From: an uncultured Bacteroidales bacterium
GTDB taxonomy: Bacteria > Bacteroidota > Bacteroidia > Bacteroidales > Paludibacteraceae
NCBI GenBank assembly: GCA_944322025.1
Contig: CALUOH010000010.1
Span: 1 to 50,641 of the forward strand
Direction of reading: 5' to 3'
DNA length: 50,641 nucleotides
The notes below the pieces were generated by a model. That model made no database searches. It was not told where the DNA came from and saw nothing but the letters and a program-made list of their open reading frames with translations. The position numbers and the translations under genes were made by a program. Each line of letters opens with the position of its first letter. The stretch's first letter is position 1. Below, piece by piece: positions 32,516 to 41,200 of this stretch.

Positions 32516-34156
32516 TCAGTCGCGGCGGGTGATGCTGCCGCCTGAGGTGGAGTGTTTGTCGAGGTTGGCCTGCCCGCCACGGTATTTTATCTGTCCGCCG
32601 GAGGTGGCTTTGAGGTCGAGCCAACGGCCGTTGACGGATGAGACGGCGGCACTGGTCACGGAGATGTATGCAGTGTCGCAGGCGAGGGATGAGAGGGCGG
32701 TATGTGCCGCGCTTGTGGCGCGTGAGTCAAGGCGGGCGCAGCGGCCGTCGAGCTCTATGCGTCCCGCGCTTGTGGCGTAGCAGGTTATGCGGTCGGCTAT
32801 GACGAGGGCTTCGATTTCGCCTGCGGATGTGGCTTCCGCTTCGAGGGCGGGTGTGCGGAGTGTGTCGGGGGTGGAGATGCGCGCGGCGGATAGGGCGGTG
32901 AGCGCGGTGATGTCGGGAGCGGTGAGGTGTACGGTCACGGCATCGCCGAGCGCGGGCTTGCCTTTCATGTGGGAGAGGCCGATGCGGAGGAGGCCGTCAT
33001 CGACGCGGCATTTGACGTGTTCCTGCATGGCGGGCGTGGCGTTGACCTCTACGCTGCAGCTGTCGGACTGACGGACGGTGACCCGTATGCCGTCAGTTGC
33101 GCGGACGGCTGTGAAGGTGGGGAGGGTGCGGCTTTCGGTGACGCATTCGCCGTAGAAGATGTCGGGACCGTCGAGAAGCCATATGCTTTTGCCATTTGTC
33201 ATGTAGATGACAATCAGTGTGGTGACGCTGACAATCCAGAGGGCGAGGCCAGCCCACTGCCACGGGCTGCCGTGGCGGAGGGGTCGGTTCTGCGCGAGGC
33301 GTATGCATCCTGCGGTGATGGCAGCCAATGGGAGGGTGACTGTCAGTGCGAAGCTGATGACGGTTGTGATGAAGAGAGGTGTGGAGCCGTGGAAGCCGAT
33401 GTATGTGTCGGCAAAGGCTACGCTGCCTGTGACCAGTGCCATTACGACAACGGCGACTGTGCCGACTACGGTGACGAGGCAGACGAGGAAGAGGGCTATG
33501 CCGGCGAGCACGAAGCAGGCTTTGAGGATGTCGCGGCAGACGCGCCAGAAGTTGCCGCCCATTTTGGATGCGGACTCGCGGAACTGGGCGCTGTTGACGT
33601 AGTTGCGTATGTTTTCGAGGGTGGGTTCTTCTCCCTGCATTTCGAGGCGTTGGGCGGCTGTTTTTGCCTCGGGGGTTATGAGCCAGATGATGATGTATAC
33701 GGGGATGAACCAACCAAGGCCGAATATGACGACGAGTATCATGAGGAGGCGGACGAGAGTAACGTCCCAGTTGACGTATGCGGCGAATCCTGCGGCGACG
33801 CCGCCGAGGAGCGCGCCTTCGGGGTCGCGGTAGAAGCGGCGTACTTTGCGGCGTGAGGTGCGGGGACGCTGGGGTTCGTCGTCAGCAGGGGAGTCGCTGT
33901 CGGCGAAGTCGTTTGGTTTGCCGAGTATGGATATGACGGCCTCGACATCGGCGGTGTCAATCACGTTGCGGCCGTTGCGCATGCGTTCGGTGAAGAGTTC
34001 GGCGATGCGTGCTTCGATGTCGTTCATGATTTCGGGGCTTTCTTCGGATGAGAAGTGCCGCCGAACGTCGGCGAGGTAGTTGCCGAGCATGTCATAAGCG
34101 TCTTCGTCAATGTGGAATACCATTCCATTCAGATTGACAGTCATGGTTTTTTTCAT
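32516..34156 (-). CDS. PspC domain protein with C-terminal DUF2807 adhesin-like domain
   Basis: A 546-aa protein in four parts. Residues 1-80 are a soluble helical N terminus found in Bacteroidota PspC proteins (DIEARIAELFTERM). The PspC domain is at about 108-162 (GALLGGVAAGFAAYVNWDV, then IPVYIIIWLITP). Several more transmembrane helices lie between 210 and 330. The C-terminal DUF2807 beta-helix-like domain (about 345-546) is rich in Thr, Ser and Ala repeats. PspC proteins sense membrane stress in proteobacteria; in Bacteroidota the fusion is common but untested. It overlaps padR by 4 nt, and padR is the likely regulator. Confidence 0.88.
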   Translation of the reverse strand: MKKTMTVNLNGMVFHIDEDAYDMLGNYLADVRRHFSSEESPEIMNDIEARIAELFTERMRNGRNVIDTADVEAVISILGKPNDFADSDSPADDEPQRPRTSRRKVRRFYRDPEGALLGGVAAGFAAYVNWDVTLVRLLMILVVIFGLGWFIPVYIIIWLITPEAKTAAQRLEMQGEEPTLENIRNYVNSAQFRESASKMGGNFWRVCRDILKACFVLAGIALFLVCLVTVVGTVAVVVMALVTGSVAFADTYIGFHGSTPLFITTVISFALTVTLPLAAITAGCIRLAQNRPLRHGSPWQWAGLALWIVSVTTLIVIYMTNGKSIWLLDGPDIFYGECVTESRTLPTFTAVRATDGIRVTVRQSDSCSVEVNATPAMQEHVKCRVDDGLLRIGLSHMKGKPALGDAVTVHLTAPDITALTALSAARISTPDTLRTPALEAEATSAGEIEALVIADRITCYATSAGRIELDGRCARLDSRATSAAHTALSSLACDTAYISVTSAAVSSVNGRWLDLKATSGGQIKYRGGQANLDKHSTSGGSITRRD

Positions 34157-34545
34157 AGAGTGTTGTCAGTTTTGATGTCGGTTATGATGTTTGGCTGTCC
34201 TGTGGTGCGGACTGCACGGTTTTTGACGAATGTGACTACGCCGTTGATTTCGTCCCAAGATTTTTCGAGGACTTTGAGGAATTCGCGGCCTCCGTCGGTG
34301 AGGGCGTAGTATTTGCGCGGGGGACCCTGAGTGGATTCGGCCCAAGAGTAGGTTAGCAGCCCGCTGTTTTTAAGCCGTGTGAGGAGGGGGTAGAGTGTGC
34401 CCTCGACGACTATGAGCTTGGCGTCTTTCAGCTCGGCAATGATTTCAGAGGCGTATGATGCCTGCCGGCTGAGTATGAGCAGAATGCAGTATTCCAAGAT
34501 GCCTTTGCGCATCTGCGCCTGAATGTTTTCCGGTGTTCCTGCCAT
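34153..34545 (-). CDS. PadR family transcriptional regulator
   Basis: A 130-aa winged-helix repressor: MRKGILEYCILLILSRQ (about 11-27) and EGTLYPLLTRLKNSGLLTY (about 53-71) are the DNA-binding helices and wing of PadR, followed by GPPRKYYALTDGG. PadR-PspC-DUF2807 operons are frequent in Bacteroidota. The gene is followed at once (ATGA overlap) by its probable target, and a perfect dyad at 34583-34599 lies between promoter and start codon, which suggests self-repression. The inducer is unknown. Confidence 0.9.
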   Translation of the reverse strand: MAGTPENIQAQMRKGILEYCILLILSRQASYASEIIAELKDAKLIVVEGTLYPLLTRLKNSGLLTYSWAESTQGPPRKYYALTDGGREFLKVLEKSWDEINGVVTFVKNRAVRTTGQPNIITDIKTDNTL

Positions 34546-34582
34546 AGTTGTATGTTTTTATCGGTTGTTGCTTTGCTGTGGT

Positions 34583-34599
34583 AGTATGCTTGGCATACT
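34583..34599 (-). promoter_or_regulatory. Candidate PadR operator
   Basis: A perfect inverted repeat AGTATGC-TTG-GCATACT between the expected RNA start (~34610) and the padR start codon. PadR proteins bind AT-rich dyads near their own promoters, so autoregulation is inferred. Confidence 0.6.
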
Positions 34600-34616
34600 T
34601 CTTTGTTTTGACGATG

Positions 34617-34648
34617 CAAAGGTAGTGTAAAGTTTTGTACTGTGCAAT
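34617..34648 (-). promoter_or_regulatory. padR-PspC operon promoter
   Basis: On the minus strand -7 TACCTTTG (34617-34624) lies 20 nt downstream of ATTG (34645-34648). Confidence 0.75.
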
Positions 34649-34824
34649 ACATAGTAGATGAAAAATTTTCGATAGAGTAGGGAATGGGTTGAGTATTAGG
34701 TAGATGGGGAGAGAGGAGGGGCGGGAAAAAGTGAGGAAGGGGGCAGGAGCGAGGTCGGGAGGAGGGGGTGAGGGGGGGAGCGGGGGCATGAGTTTTATCG
34801 CGTAGTGTTAAGGAGGGGGTAGTG

Positions 34825-34894
34825 AGGGGCTGGCTGAGGGCTGGCCTGTTGCTGGCTTGAGAGTACGTGTTTTTAACCTTGGTTAGCAGTAGAG
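34825..34894 (+). repeat. R1 dispersed intergenic repeat, copy 7 (full length)
   Basis: The full GCTGGC-type arm GGGGCTGGCTGAGGGCTGGC, CTGTTGCTGGCTT, core GAGAGTACGTGTTTTTAACC, then TTGGTTAGCAGTAGAGG. It is nearly identical to copy 10 over about 60 bp. Confidence 0.85.
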
Positions 34895-34958
34895 GGACAG
34901 AGAGGCGAGAGTGGAGTGTCTGCGGCGGGGATGTGTGGGGAGAGGCAGGGAAAAAGAG

Positions 34959-34991
34959 AGCCGTCACGGGATGGGATTTCCCGCGACGGCT
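34959..34991 (-). terminator. Terminator after the M6 protease remnant
   Basis: Stem AGCCGTCACGGG / CCCGCGACGGCT with one mismatch. On the minus strand it is followed by CTCTTTTTCCC. Confidence 0.78.
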
Positions 34992-35049
34992 GTTATGGTG
35001 CACCGGTCAAGAGAATGACCGGTGGTTATGTTAAAAGGTATACAGCCTT

Positions 35050-37679
35050 TTATCTTACCATAAGTTTTGAGACACCGTTTATTTCGCCGTCTATCAGCAG
35101 CCGGATGTAGTAGACTCCCGGCACGAGACCATTGAGGTCAAGCGTCACTGAGGGACGGTTTCCGCTGACATCAAGTGAGCGCACCATGCCGTAGTGGTCG
35201 TGCCACAGTTCGAGGCGATATGCGCCGGTGTAAGGCTCTTTCTGTACCGTAGCGGTGGAAAGAGGAGCAACGCCACTGCCGTCACTTTCTGCAGGCACAC
35301 GGCTCAGGGCGATGTCCACGCTGCCTGACGCGGGGTTCGTGTGGCTTATGTAGATTATGGTCGGGATGATGTGCTGGCTCCATGTCCCGCGCCTGTCGGG
35401 GTTGCACTCGTCGCCGATGTCGTAGGCGGAGACGGTGAGCGTCCCGCCGAAGACGGGGTATGTGGGTATGGAGACGCTGTTGCCGTAGTATGTCCCGGTG
35501 TAGTCAGCGTCCGCGGGTATGCCTTCGAGGTTGTCGTCGAAGTCGAAGCGGCAGACCCACTTGATGTGGTCAGGGTTTTCCGCCGGCTCCACGAGCGAGA
35601 GGTTGACTGTCGCCCCGCCCATGTAGCGGATGGGGCTAAGCCCGTCATAGTCGTCAGATTGTATACGCAGGTCTTGCTGCGCGGGCATATTGATTTGCTT
35701 GGTCATGGTATAGCTGTCATTGCCGCAGCTAACTTTTGCCGTGATGTTCATAATGCCGGAGTGGAAATATCTCGGGAAAAATTCTCCGGTAGCAGGATCT
35801 TTTACGTACTCTCCGTTTCGCACTACAGATATGGTTTCAGTGCCTTGTCCTTCTCCAAACAGAACGGGAAGAGGATCGGGACGGACGATGCTGCCGTCAG
35901 ACCATTCTATTCCGGTTTGGCCGGACATGTCAGGCACATCGGGTATGGAGTATGTCCCCTGTTCGCACAATGTGGCGGGGCCGGAAATGGAGGGGTTGAA
36001 GACGAACTTTATGTTCTCGCCGTCCTCGTGTATGAAGGCCACGTCCTTGTTCTGCGGGTACTGGCCGTCCCATCCGACGTTTGACGGGGTGCTTGTGCTT
36101 GTGAAGAAGATGTTGGGGTAGGAGGAACTGCCGGGGAACGCCGCGCTTCCGGCGATGCTGCCATAGGAACTTGTAGAACCAGTAGGTATTTCCAAATCAG
36201 ATGATGCACTGACAATGTAGCATTTTTGCGGATGACCTATATTAACTTCGTTGTTTTTACCGAGAAGATCTCCCGCTGATTTGTTGACTATGTCTTTATG
36301 CACATGATATATTATGAGCCCATGTCCGTCAAGGTGTTCGTCCTGTCTGTTTTCCAGCAAGTAATACCCTCCGTCAGGTGTAGATATTTTATGTATGCTG
36401 TTAGGATTATTCTCTGACGGAGCAAGGGTATATACAGTATTGCTTCCTGTCAGTTCCTGCGCCTCTGCCCATCCGAAAAGCTGAGTCTTAACGTAAGGGT
36501 TCGGGTGTGCAGGAGAATGACGGTTGTTGTTTTTGTTTCCTACTGCCATAAGATCCCATCGACCAGTACCATTAAACTTCCTCCGTTTCCACCATAGTCT
36601 GTATCATAAAAATCAGGTGCACCCAATATGTGACCAAGTTCATGACATATAGTGCCTATGCCGCTATAGCTATTACCGTACAATTCTGGTGTCACCATGT
36701 ATCTGCTTATCCATACCCAGTCTTTCACCATACCAGACATATAGCTCATGTGCGGCCATATACAATTTGCATATGGTCCTTTATGCCCGCCTTCGCTTTC
36801 TCCATGTCCGGCATAGACGATGTGCACACACTCCACACTAAGGTCATCATTGTTATTAAACTGGCGCATGTCGACATCTTTAGAGGCTGCACATACGGCC
36901 TGATATACCAATTTACCGGCACGCTTGTCATCACCATTCTTTTTGTTTTCACCGTAGTATGCCTGTGTATGTTCCATGGTATATGGACCAACGACTGTTG
37001 ACGTTATATCCAATTTACCGTAGGATGCATCACGGTAAAAGTCCCTGACACTGCCAGTGACGTTATCGCTGCCAGGAATGCAATACCCAATTTGGTTAAT
37101 CATATTGTCAATCTGCTGTCTAATCCCTGAGGGATCTTTAAATTTCACGTCGCTGAACTGTACCAGAATTGTAAGAATTTTTACGTTGCCAGTTGTAGGT
37201 AGCGGAGTTGTGGGTGCTTTTGTCTGTACCGGTAGCCCGTGTTCTGCAACATACTGGGCAGTGATACTGTCATCCATATTGACTGTGTTCGCCATACTGT
37301 CTTCATAGGCTATTGTATTTGCCCGCTGCCTGTTAAGTATAGCCATTATAGCTTATCTCCTTTCGTCGGCAATTGCAGCTGGTTCTGATGACCTCATCAT
37401 AATATCGGCCTTTTTTACTGTTTCGGTAAGGACAAGATTGCCTGCATTAACGGAAACGTATTTCCACTCGTTTACGGATGCATCCTTATCTACAATCTGC
37501 CCATTCCCTTCCAACTCATACCACGAGGCGTATTCGTCTCCCACGGGGATAACTGTAATTGTGTCACCATTAGGTTGTACAACCTTCATAGGTATTTGGT
37601 CTGCATATTCTGCATTTAATGGCAAGCATATAACGATAGCTAAAACCAATGATATTAGTGATTTTTTCATGGCGTTCAA
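35050..37679 (-). pseudogene. M6-family metalloprotease with T9SS tail, disrupted by a nonsense codon and a frameshift
   Basis: Three pieces of one gene. 37679-37353 encodes a signal peptide and propeptide (108 aa) and ends at TAA 37355-37353. The same frame reopens two codons later at ATG 37346 and runs through the catalytic domain with HELGHILGAPDFYD (zinc motif HExxH), then goes out of frame at about 36560. The -1 frame continues 36549-35050 with GRWDLMAVGNKNN, the expected continuation. One missing T in the run at AGTTTAAT explains the shift. The rest has PKD-like beta domains and ends GVYYIRLLIDGE...KLMVR, a T9SS sorting domain. The intact protein would be about 870 aa, secreted. A sequencing error cannot be excluded for either lesion. 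Confidence 0.82.
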
Positions 37680-38137
37680 TTTAATATGTTATACTCATAT
37701 GTTGCGAGTGTGTCGACAAATGTGTGTGTCTCGAAGAACCGGTAACATGAGTCACACGGGTCTGGTGCCTCCTTGGTGTTAATGTCATCCTTGATGGCTT
37801 CGAGGCTGTAATGACCGGAACCGATCACTATATTACCATCACAGTCATAGACTTTAACCCATGTGACGCGGTAAGGTATCTGATTGACATGTACAATCAT
37901 ATTGTCACCTGTTGTGTCGTTTGCGAAGAGGAGGTATGACATTTCGAAATAGCTTTCTCCGCTGTTGACGCTGTTTTGTGCTTTATCGCCGAGGTCTTTC
38001 AGCCACGGGATGTTGTTCATTGGGTCGGAGACCCCGCAGCACTGCGCGTCTGTGTTGACGTAAACAGTAGTTGTGTATTTCTCGCAAGCCGCAAGCAAGA
38101 GGAGCGGGAGAGCGAGGAGAATGAATTTCCTTTTCAT
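37676..38137 (-). CDS. Hypothetical lipoprotein
   Basis: A 153-aa protein of unrecognised family. The N terminus MKRKFILLALPLLLLAAC is a lipoprotein signal with Cys18. The mature part has a CC pair (QCCGVSD) and CDSC (about 133-136) and is predicted mostly beta. It overlaps the start of the M6 protease gene by 4 nt (ATGA), so the two were made together; it could be an anchor or inhibitor for the protease, but this is inference. Upstream it overlaps a GC-rich candidate leader frame by 4 nt. Confidence 0.8.
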   Translation of the reverse strand: MKRKFILLALPLLLLAACEKYTTTVYVNTDAQCCGVSDPMNNIPWLKDLGDKAQNSVNSGESYFEMSYLLFANDTTGDNMIVHVNQIPYRVTWVKVYDCDGNIVIGSGHYSLEAIKDDINTKEAPDPCDSCYRFFETHTFVDTLATYEYNILN

Positions 38138-38382
38138 AAAAGCATTTTTTCTATTGTATTGTTGTCCTGCAAAGGTTGGTGCGCACTTTCTCCGGAGTAT
38201 GCCCGGCAGGGCATTGGGTGGCTGCGTGCGGCGAGCCTCGGCCGGTGTTGGTTTAAGGTCTGTCCGGCGCGGAGGCGCAGGGGCCGTGCAGTGCGGCCGG
38301 AGCGCGGGCGGAGGCGGGGCAGACCGGAGACGGCATCGCGGCAGCGGTGCCGGACGGAAGGTGTCTGTGCTGTGTCTTTCAT
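38134..38382 (-). CDS. Candidate GC-rich, Arg/Pro-rich leader ORF
   Basis: An 82-codon frame starting about 40 nt after a -7 box and ending in an ATGA overlap with the downstream lipoprotein gene, which is the arrangement of a translated, coupled gene. The product is very rich in Arg, Pro and His (RPRSGRTARPLRLRAGQT) with no domain, and the DNA (38180-38370) is far more GC-rich than its surroundings. It could instead be a non-coding structured leader. Confidence 0.3.
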   Translation of the reverse strand: MKDTAQTPSVRHRCRDAVSGLPRLRPRSGRTARPLRLRAGQTLNQHRPRLAARSHPMPCRAYSGESAHQPLQDNNTIEKMLL

Positions 38383-38429
38383 TTCGGTTTGTCTTTTAGA
38401 TTATTGAAAATAGATGTTGTTTACAGATG

Positions 38430-38437
38430 CAAAGGTA
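38430..38437 (-). promoter_or_regulatory. -7 promoter box for the lipoprotein/protease operon
   Basis: TACCTTTG on the minus strand. The -33 region is weak. It lies ~290 nt upstream of the lipoprotein start, or ~48 nt upstream of the candidate leader ORF. Confidence 0.6.
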
Positions 38438-38509
38438 TTGTTTTTTTTGATTGTAATGAGATAGGCGATTTATTTTGTGACGGGATGGGTTGGAGAGGCG
38501 AGGGTGAGG

Positions 38510-38576
38510 CTTCGGAGGGTGTCCGTAGGAGCTGGTTTTAGAGTACGTGTTTTTAACTCTGTTTAGCACTTGGAGG
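38510..38576 (+). repeat. R1 dispersed intergenic repeat, copy 8
   Basis: 5' arm CTTCGGAGGGTGTCCGTAGG, AGCTGGTTT, then TAGAGTACGTGTTTTTAACT and CTGTTTAGCACTTGGAGG. Confidence 0.8.
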
Positions 38577-38660
38577 TTGGGATGGGAGGAGGGGTGTGGA
38601 GGGGGAGAGGAAGGGGCAGGGAGAGAGGGGTGGCACTATGCTATGGAGAGAGGTAGAGAA

Positions 38661-38697
38661 AGAAAAAGGGCTGCCGCCACAATCGTGGAGACAGCCC
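38661..38697 (-). terminator. Terminator of the 38728-39291 lipoprotein gene
   Basis: On the minus strand the stem GGGCTGTCTCCAC / GTGGCGGCAGCCC has two mismatches and a 4-nt loop, followed by TTTTTC. Confidence 0.85.
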
Positions 38698-38727
38698 TGT
38701 CCTTGGTTAAAAGATTAAGAGCAAAGG

Positions 38728-39291
38728 TCAGATTTTCAGGTAACCGTTTTTGTCGGTGGGCATCTTGCCTTTGTCTATTGTCTTGTTGACACGGTCAATG
38801 AATTCTTGAAGGTCTTTTGTTTTCTTGGGTATGTTGACGCGATAAAGCTCCAAGAATGGCTCTTCGTCAAGAATAACCATATCATCGACAGAAAGAGTGT
38901 CCGTTTCCCTGTATTCCTGCCAAGTCAGATTGTATGCTTTGTATGTGCCTGCGCCCTGTACATACAGCTGAACAGGATGTACAAGATAGAAATCGCCATG
39001 CAAAGGTATGTATATCTCGTCGGGCAGTTCGTGCCGAGAGATGCTTCTCATTGAACCAGCCCTATATCTATCGGCGAAATCACGGTCGTCGTCTATGACC
39101 ATTTGATATTCTTGGATGGAGTCTATTCCAAAAGGATAATCGTATTCGTCCAATATAACATGTTCTTTGTATGACGCATCTTTGAATTTTACCATATATA
39201 CACCTTCTATACGCGGGGCATATAAATTACCACAAGAATAGAAGACAGTAGCGACTATCAACAATAGCGGAAACAAAATCTTTTTATCCAT
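38728..39291 (-). CDS. Hypothetical lipoprotein
   Basis: A 187-aa protein with signal MDKKILFPLLLIVATVFYSC (lipobox FYSC, Cys20). The mature part is acidic, predicted mixed alpha/beta, and ends in a Lys-rich helix (LQEFIDRVNKTIDKGK). No family is recognised. DNA here is more AT-rich than the housekeeping genes, like the neighbouring protease remnant, which may reflect acquisition or fast evolution. It is preceded by a short signal-peptide-like frame ending 12 nt upstream. Confidence 0.8.
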   Translation of the reverse strand: MDKKILFPLLLIVATVFYSCGNLYAPRIEGVYMVKFKDASYKEHVILDEYDYPFGIDSIQEYQMVIDDDRDFADRYRAGSMRSISRHELPDEIYIPLHGDFYLVHPVQLYVQGAGTYKAYNLTWQEYRETDTLSVDDMVILDEEPFLELYRVNIPKKTKDLQEFIDRVNKTIDKGKMPTDKNGYLKI

Positions 39292-39303
39292 AGCTGTAAA
39301 GGT

Positions 39304-39423
39304 TTAGATTTTGATTAACTTGATACTCGACATTGTACCGTCTGTGTAACGGCACTGCAATTTTCCTGTGGTCTGTGCATAGGAAAACAGACAAACTGAG
39401 CTCATAAGAGCTACAACAATCAA
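39304..39423 (-). CDS. Candidate 39-aa secreted peptide (TTG start)
   Basis: The frame reads LIVVALMSSVCLFSYAQTTG, then KLQCRYTDGTMSSIKLIKI and stop. The first ~16 residues look like a signal peptide with cleavage after SYA. No ATG is available at the expected place: the upstream A-run resembles a degraded ATG-AAA-AAA start, and an in-frame TAA precedes it. TTG at 39423 or ATG at 39405 could serve. It may be a very short secreted peptide or the remnant of a gene. Confidence 0.4.
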   Translation of the reverse strand: MIVVALMSSVCLFSYAQTTGKLQCRYTDGTMSSIKLIKI

Positions 39424-39959
39424 TTTTTTTTATAATATTTAAAATTTAGAGGTTAAACGTGTTGTTGTACTGTGTTTCTATTTACAAATCAGTTGTTGCT
39501 ACAGGAATTTGACTATATTATTATTGTAATAATTCGCCAAACTGTTAACTTTATCTGTGCGCTACGAATATAGTGATAGTTTTTGTAAGTTGTATCGCTC
39601 AAATATGATATTTATGGATATATAATATGAATAAATGTATTTTTAGGTACACTAAAAGGTAAATTCTTGTTGTGTTAAAATAAATATGGGTGTGTTGTAT
39701 GTTTAGTATATATAGGTTTTATGTGTATATTATTGTGGTTTATAGTAGATATACGGTTGCTATATGTTAAAACAAAAAAGGATGTGCGTGGTATGAAATG
39801 GTTTGAGATGAAGTATGAGGATGCTTTATGTATGTTAATATAATGACTTAATTTGGTGTTTATTCTTATTTGTATTTGTTGAGATAATAGCAATTTGGCT
39901 GTTGCTGAGGGTGGTGAGGGGACGAAGATTGCGAGAAGAGAGGGAGAGAGTATGGAGGA

Positions 39960-40012
39960 CGTTCGGAGGAGGTAAAGCGAGAGTACGTGTTTTTAACTCT
40001 GATTAGCATTTG
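39960..40012 (+). repeat. R1 dispersed intergenic repeat, copy 9
   Basis: CGTTCGGAGGAGGTAAAG, then CGAGAGTACGTGTTTTTAAC and TCTGATTAGCATTTGTGGG. The 5' arm is short. Confidence 0.8.
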
Positions 40013-40090
40013 TGGGCGGGAGGCGCGGGCAGGCAGGGGAGGGGTGAGAGATTAGTGAGAAAAGAGGCGGGTGTTTCGGGAGAAAAGATG

Positions 40091-40098
40091 TAATTTTG
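40091..40098 (+). promoter_or_regulatory. -7 promoter box for the YitT gene
   Basis: TAATTTTG fits TAnnTTTG. The start codon is 20 nt downstream at 40118, so the leader is very short. No clear -33. Confidence 0.58.
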
Positions 40099-40117
40099 CA
40101 GAGCGAAAAACTTAACG

Positions 40118-41095
40118 ATGAACACACACGTGAAAAGGGGGGCCAAGCTCCTCGTACCGAAGGACAAGATGCCGCAAAGGAGTACGGCGAGGGATTATGC
40201 AAGGATAGTGCTGGGGTCGCTGATAGTGGCCGTGGCATACGTCTATTTCTTTACCCCGCACAAGATAGTGCCGGGGGGGGTGTACGGTATCTCTATCATG
40301 CTGCATCACCTGTCGCAGGACTGGTTTACGGGGCTGCCGGAGCGGTGGGAGTGGCTGAAGGGGGGTCTGCCGATAGGTATGACATCGCTCTGCTTCAATA
40401 TCCCGCTGGTGATAATAGCGTTCAAGATGTTCGGGAACAGCTATATGGTGCGTACGGTGGTGACGTTTGTGAGCACGGCGGTGTTTACGGATATGCTGAG
40501 CGCGATACAGCGGGCGACGGGTGTGTATGCTCTGGTGGAGGGGGAGAATGACCTGCTGCTGTCGTGCATATTCGGGTCGACGGTGTTCGGGCTGGGAGTG
40601 GCGATGGTGCTGAAGGCGAAGGGTACGAACGCGGGGACGGACGTGCTGGCGAAGGTGGTGACGAAGGTGACGCATATACCGGTGGGGTATACGATAATAG
40701 CGATAGACTCGATAATAGTGCTGATGTCGTTCTTCGCGTTCGGGGAGTTGAGGATACCGATGTATTCGCTGTTCACGGTGATAGTGTACGGGAAGATGGT
40801 GGATGTGTTCATGCAGGGGCTGCAGCTGAACAAGGCGGTGTTTATCATCTCCGACCATCCGGACGAGATAGGGCGCAGGATATTGACGGAGCTGAACCGC
40901 GGGGGTACGTTCATCAAGGGCTTCGGCATGTATCAGGGCGTGGAGAAGAAGATTATCTATACTGTGATAGAGAACAAGCAGGTGGTGACGCTGCGGGAGC
41001 ATGTGCAGGCGATAGACCCGAAGGCGTTTATCACGATACTCAATGCGAACGAGATACTCGGCGCGGGCTTCAAGCCGATAGACGAGAAGGACTGA
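40118..41095 (+). CDS. YitT family membrane protein
   Basis: A 325-aa protein. Residues about 25-225 form the YitT_membrane domain with about five to six helices and the conserved loops FFTPHKIVPGGVYGIS and KAKGTNAGTDVLAKV. The C-terminal DUF2179 domain (about 235-320) contains GGTFIKGFGMYQGVEKKIIY and HVQAIDPKAFITI. Function is unknown; small-ligand sensing or transport has been suggested for the family. It is separated by ~105 bp from the next operon and may be transcribed alone. Confidence 0.92.
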   Translation: MNTHVKRGAKLLVPKDKMPQRSTARDYARIVLGSLIVAVAYVYFFTPHKIVPGGVYGISIMLHHLSQDWFTGLPERWEWLKGGLPIGMTSLCFNIPLVIIAFKMFGNSYMVRTVVTFVSTAVFTDMLSAIQRATGVYALVEGENDLLLSCIFGSTVFGLGVAMVLKAKGTNAGTDVLAKVVTKVTHIPVGYTIIAIDSIIVLMSFFAFGELRIPMYSLFTVIVYGKMVDVFMQGLQLNKAVFIISDHPDEIGRRILTELNRGGTFIKGFGMYQGVEKKIIYTVIENKQVVTLREHVQAIDPKAFITILNANEILGAGFKPIDEKD

Positions 41096-41200
41096 GAGAG
41101 CCGGAAGGGGCGACAGGAGATATGTGCGGGGGCGCGGTCATGTTCCATGGGGAGAGTGGAGTGTGGGTGCGCCCCTGCCGTTTTTAAGATAATGGTGCTT

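Larger units (their letters stand above)
34546..35049. other. Spacer padR / M6 protease remnant
   Basis: Contains the padR operator and promoter, a purine/G-run tract (34690-34800), R1 copy 7, a hairpin terminator (34959-34991) and a second hairpin (CACCGGTC / GACCGGTG, 35001-35024) just after the protease stop. Confidence 0.65.
38383..38727. other. Spacer with promoter, R1 copy 8 and terminator
   Basis: Contains the -7 box, a T-rich patch, R1 copy 8 in a G-rich context and the terminator of the next minus-strand gene. No further gene is seen. Confidence 0.6.
39424..40117. other. AT-rich island and R1 copy 9
   Basis: 39424-39890 is strikingly AT-rich, unlike the rest of the window, and holds no supported gene (a 72-codon minus frame at 39675-39893 is low-complexity). 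From about 39900 composition returns to G-rich, with R1 copy 9 and the yitT promoter box. Confidence 0.6.

Noticed and set aside
34428..35003. 191-codon minus frame upstream of padR
   Set aside because: Crosses an R1 repeat, a purine tract and the padR promoter; low-complexity Pro/Ser product that ends out of frame inside padR.
36540..36600. Programmed frameshift in the M6 protease gene
   Set aside because: No slippery heptamer at the junction (AGTTTAA), and a separate nonsense codon upstream favours simple gene decay or sequence error.
39675..39893. 72-codon minus frame in the AT-rich island
   Set aside because: Ile/Asn/His-rich, no signal, domain or promoter; expected by chance in AT-rich DNA.
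40112..41002. 296-codon minus frame opposite the YitT gene
   Set aside because: His/Arg/Leu-rich shadow of a well-supported membrane protein.
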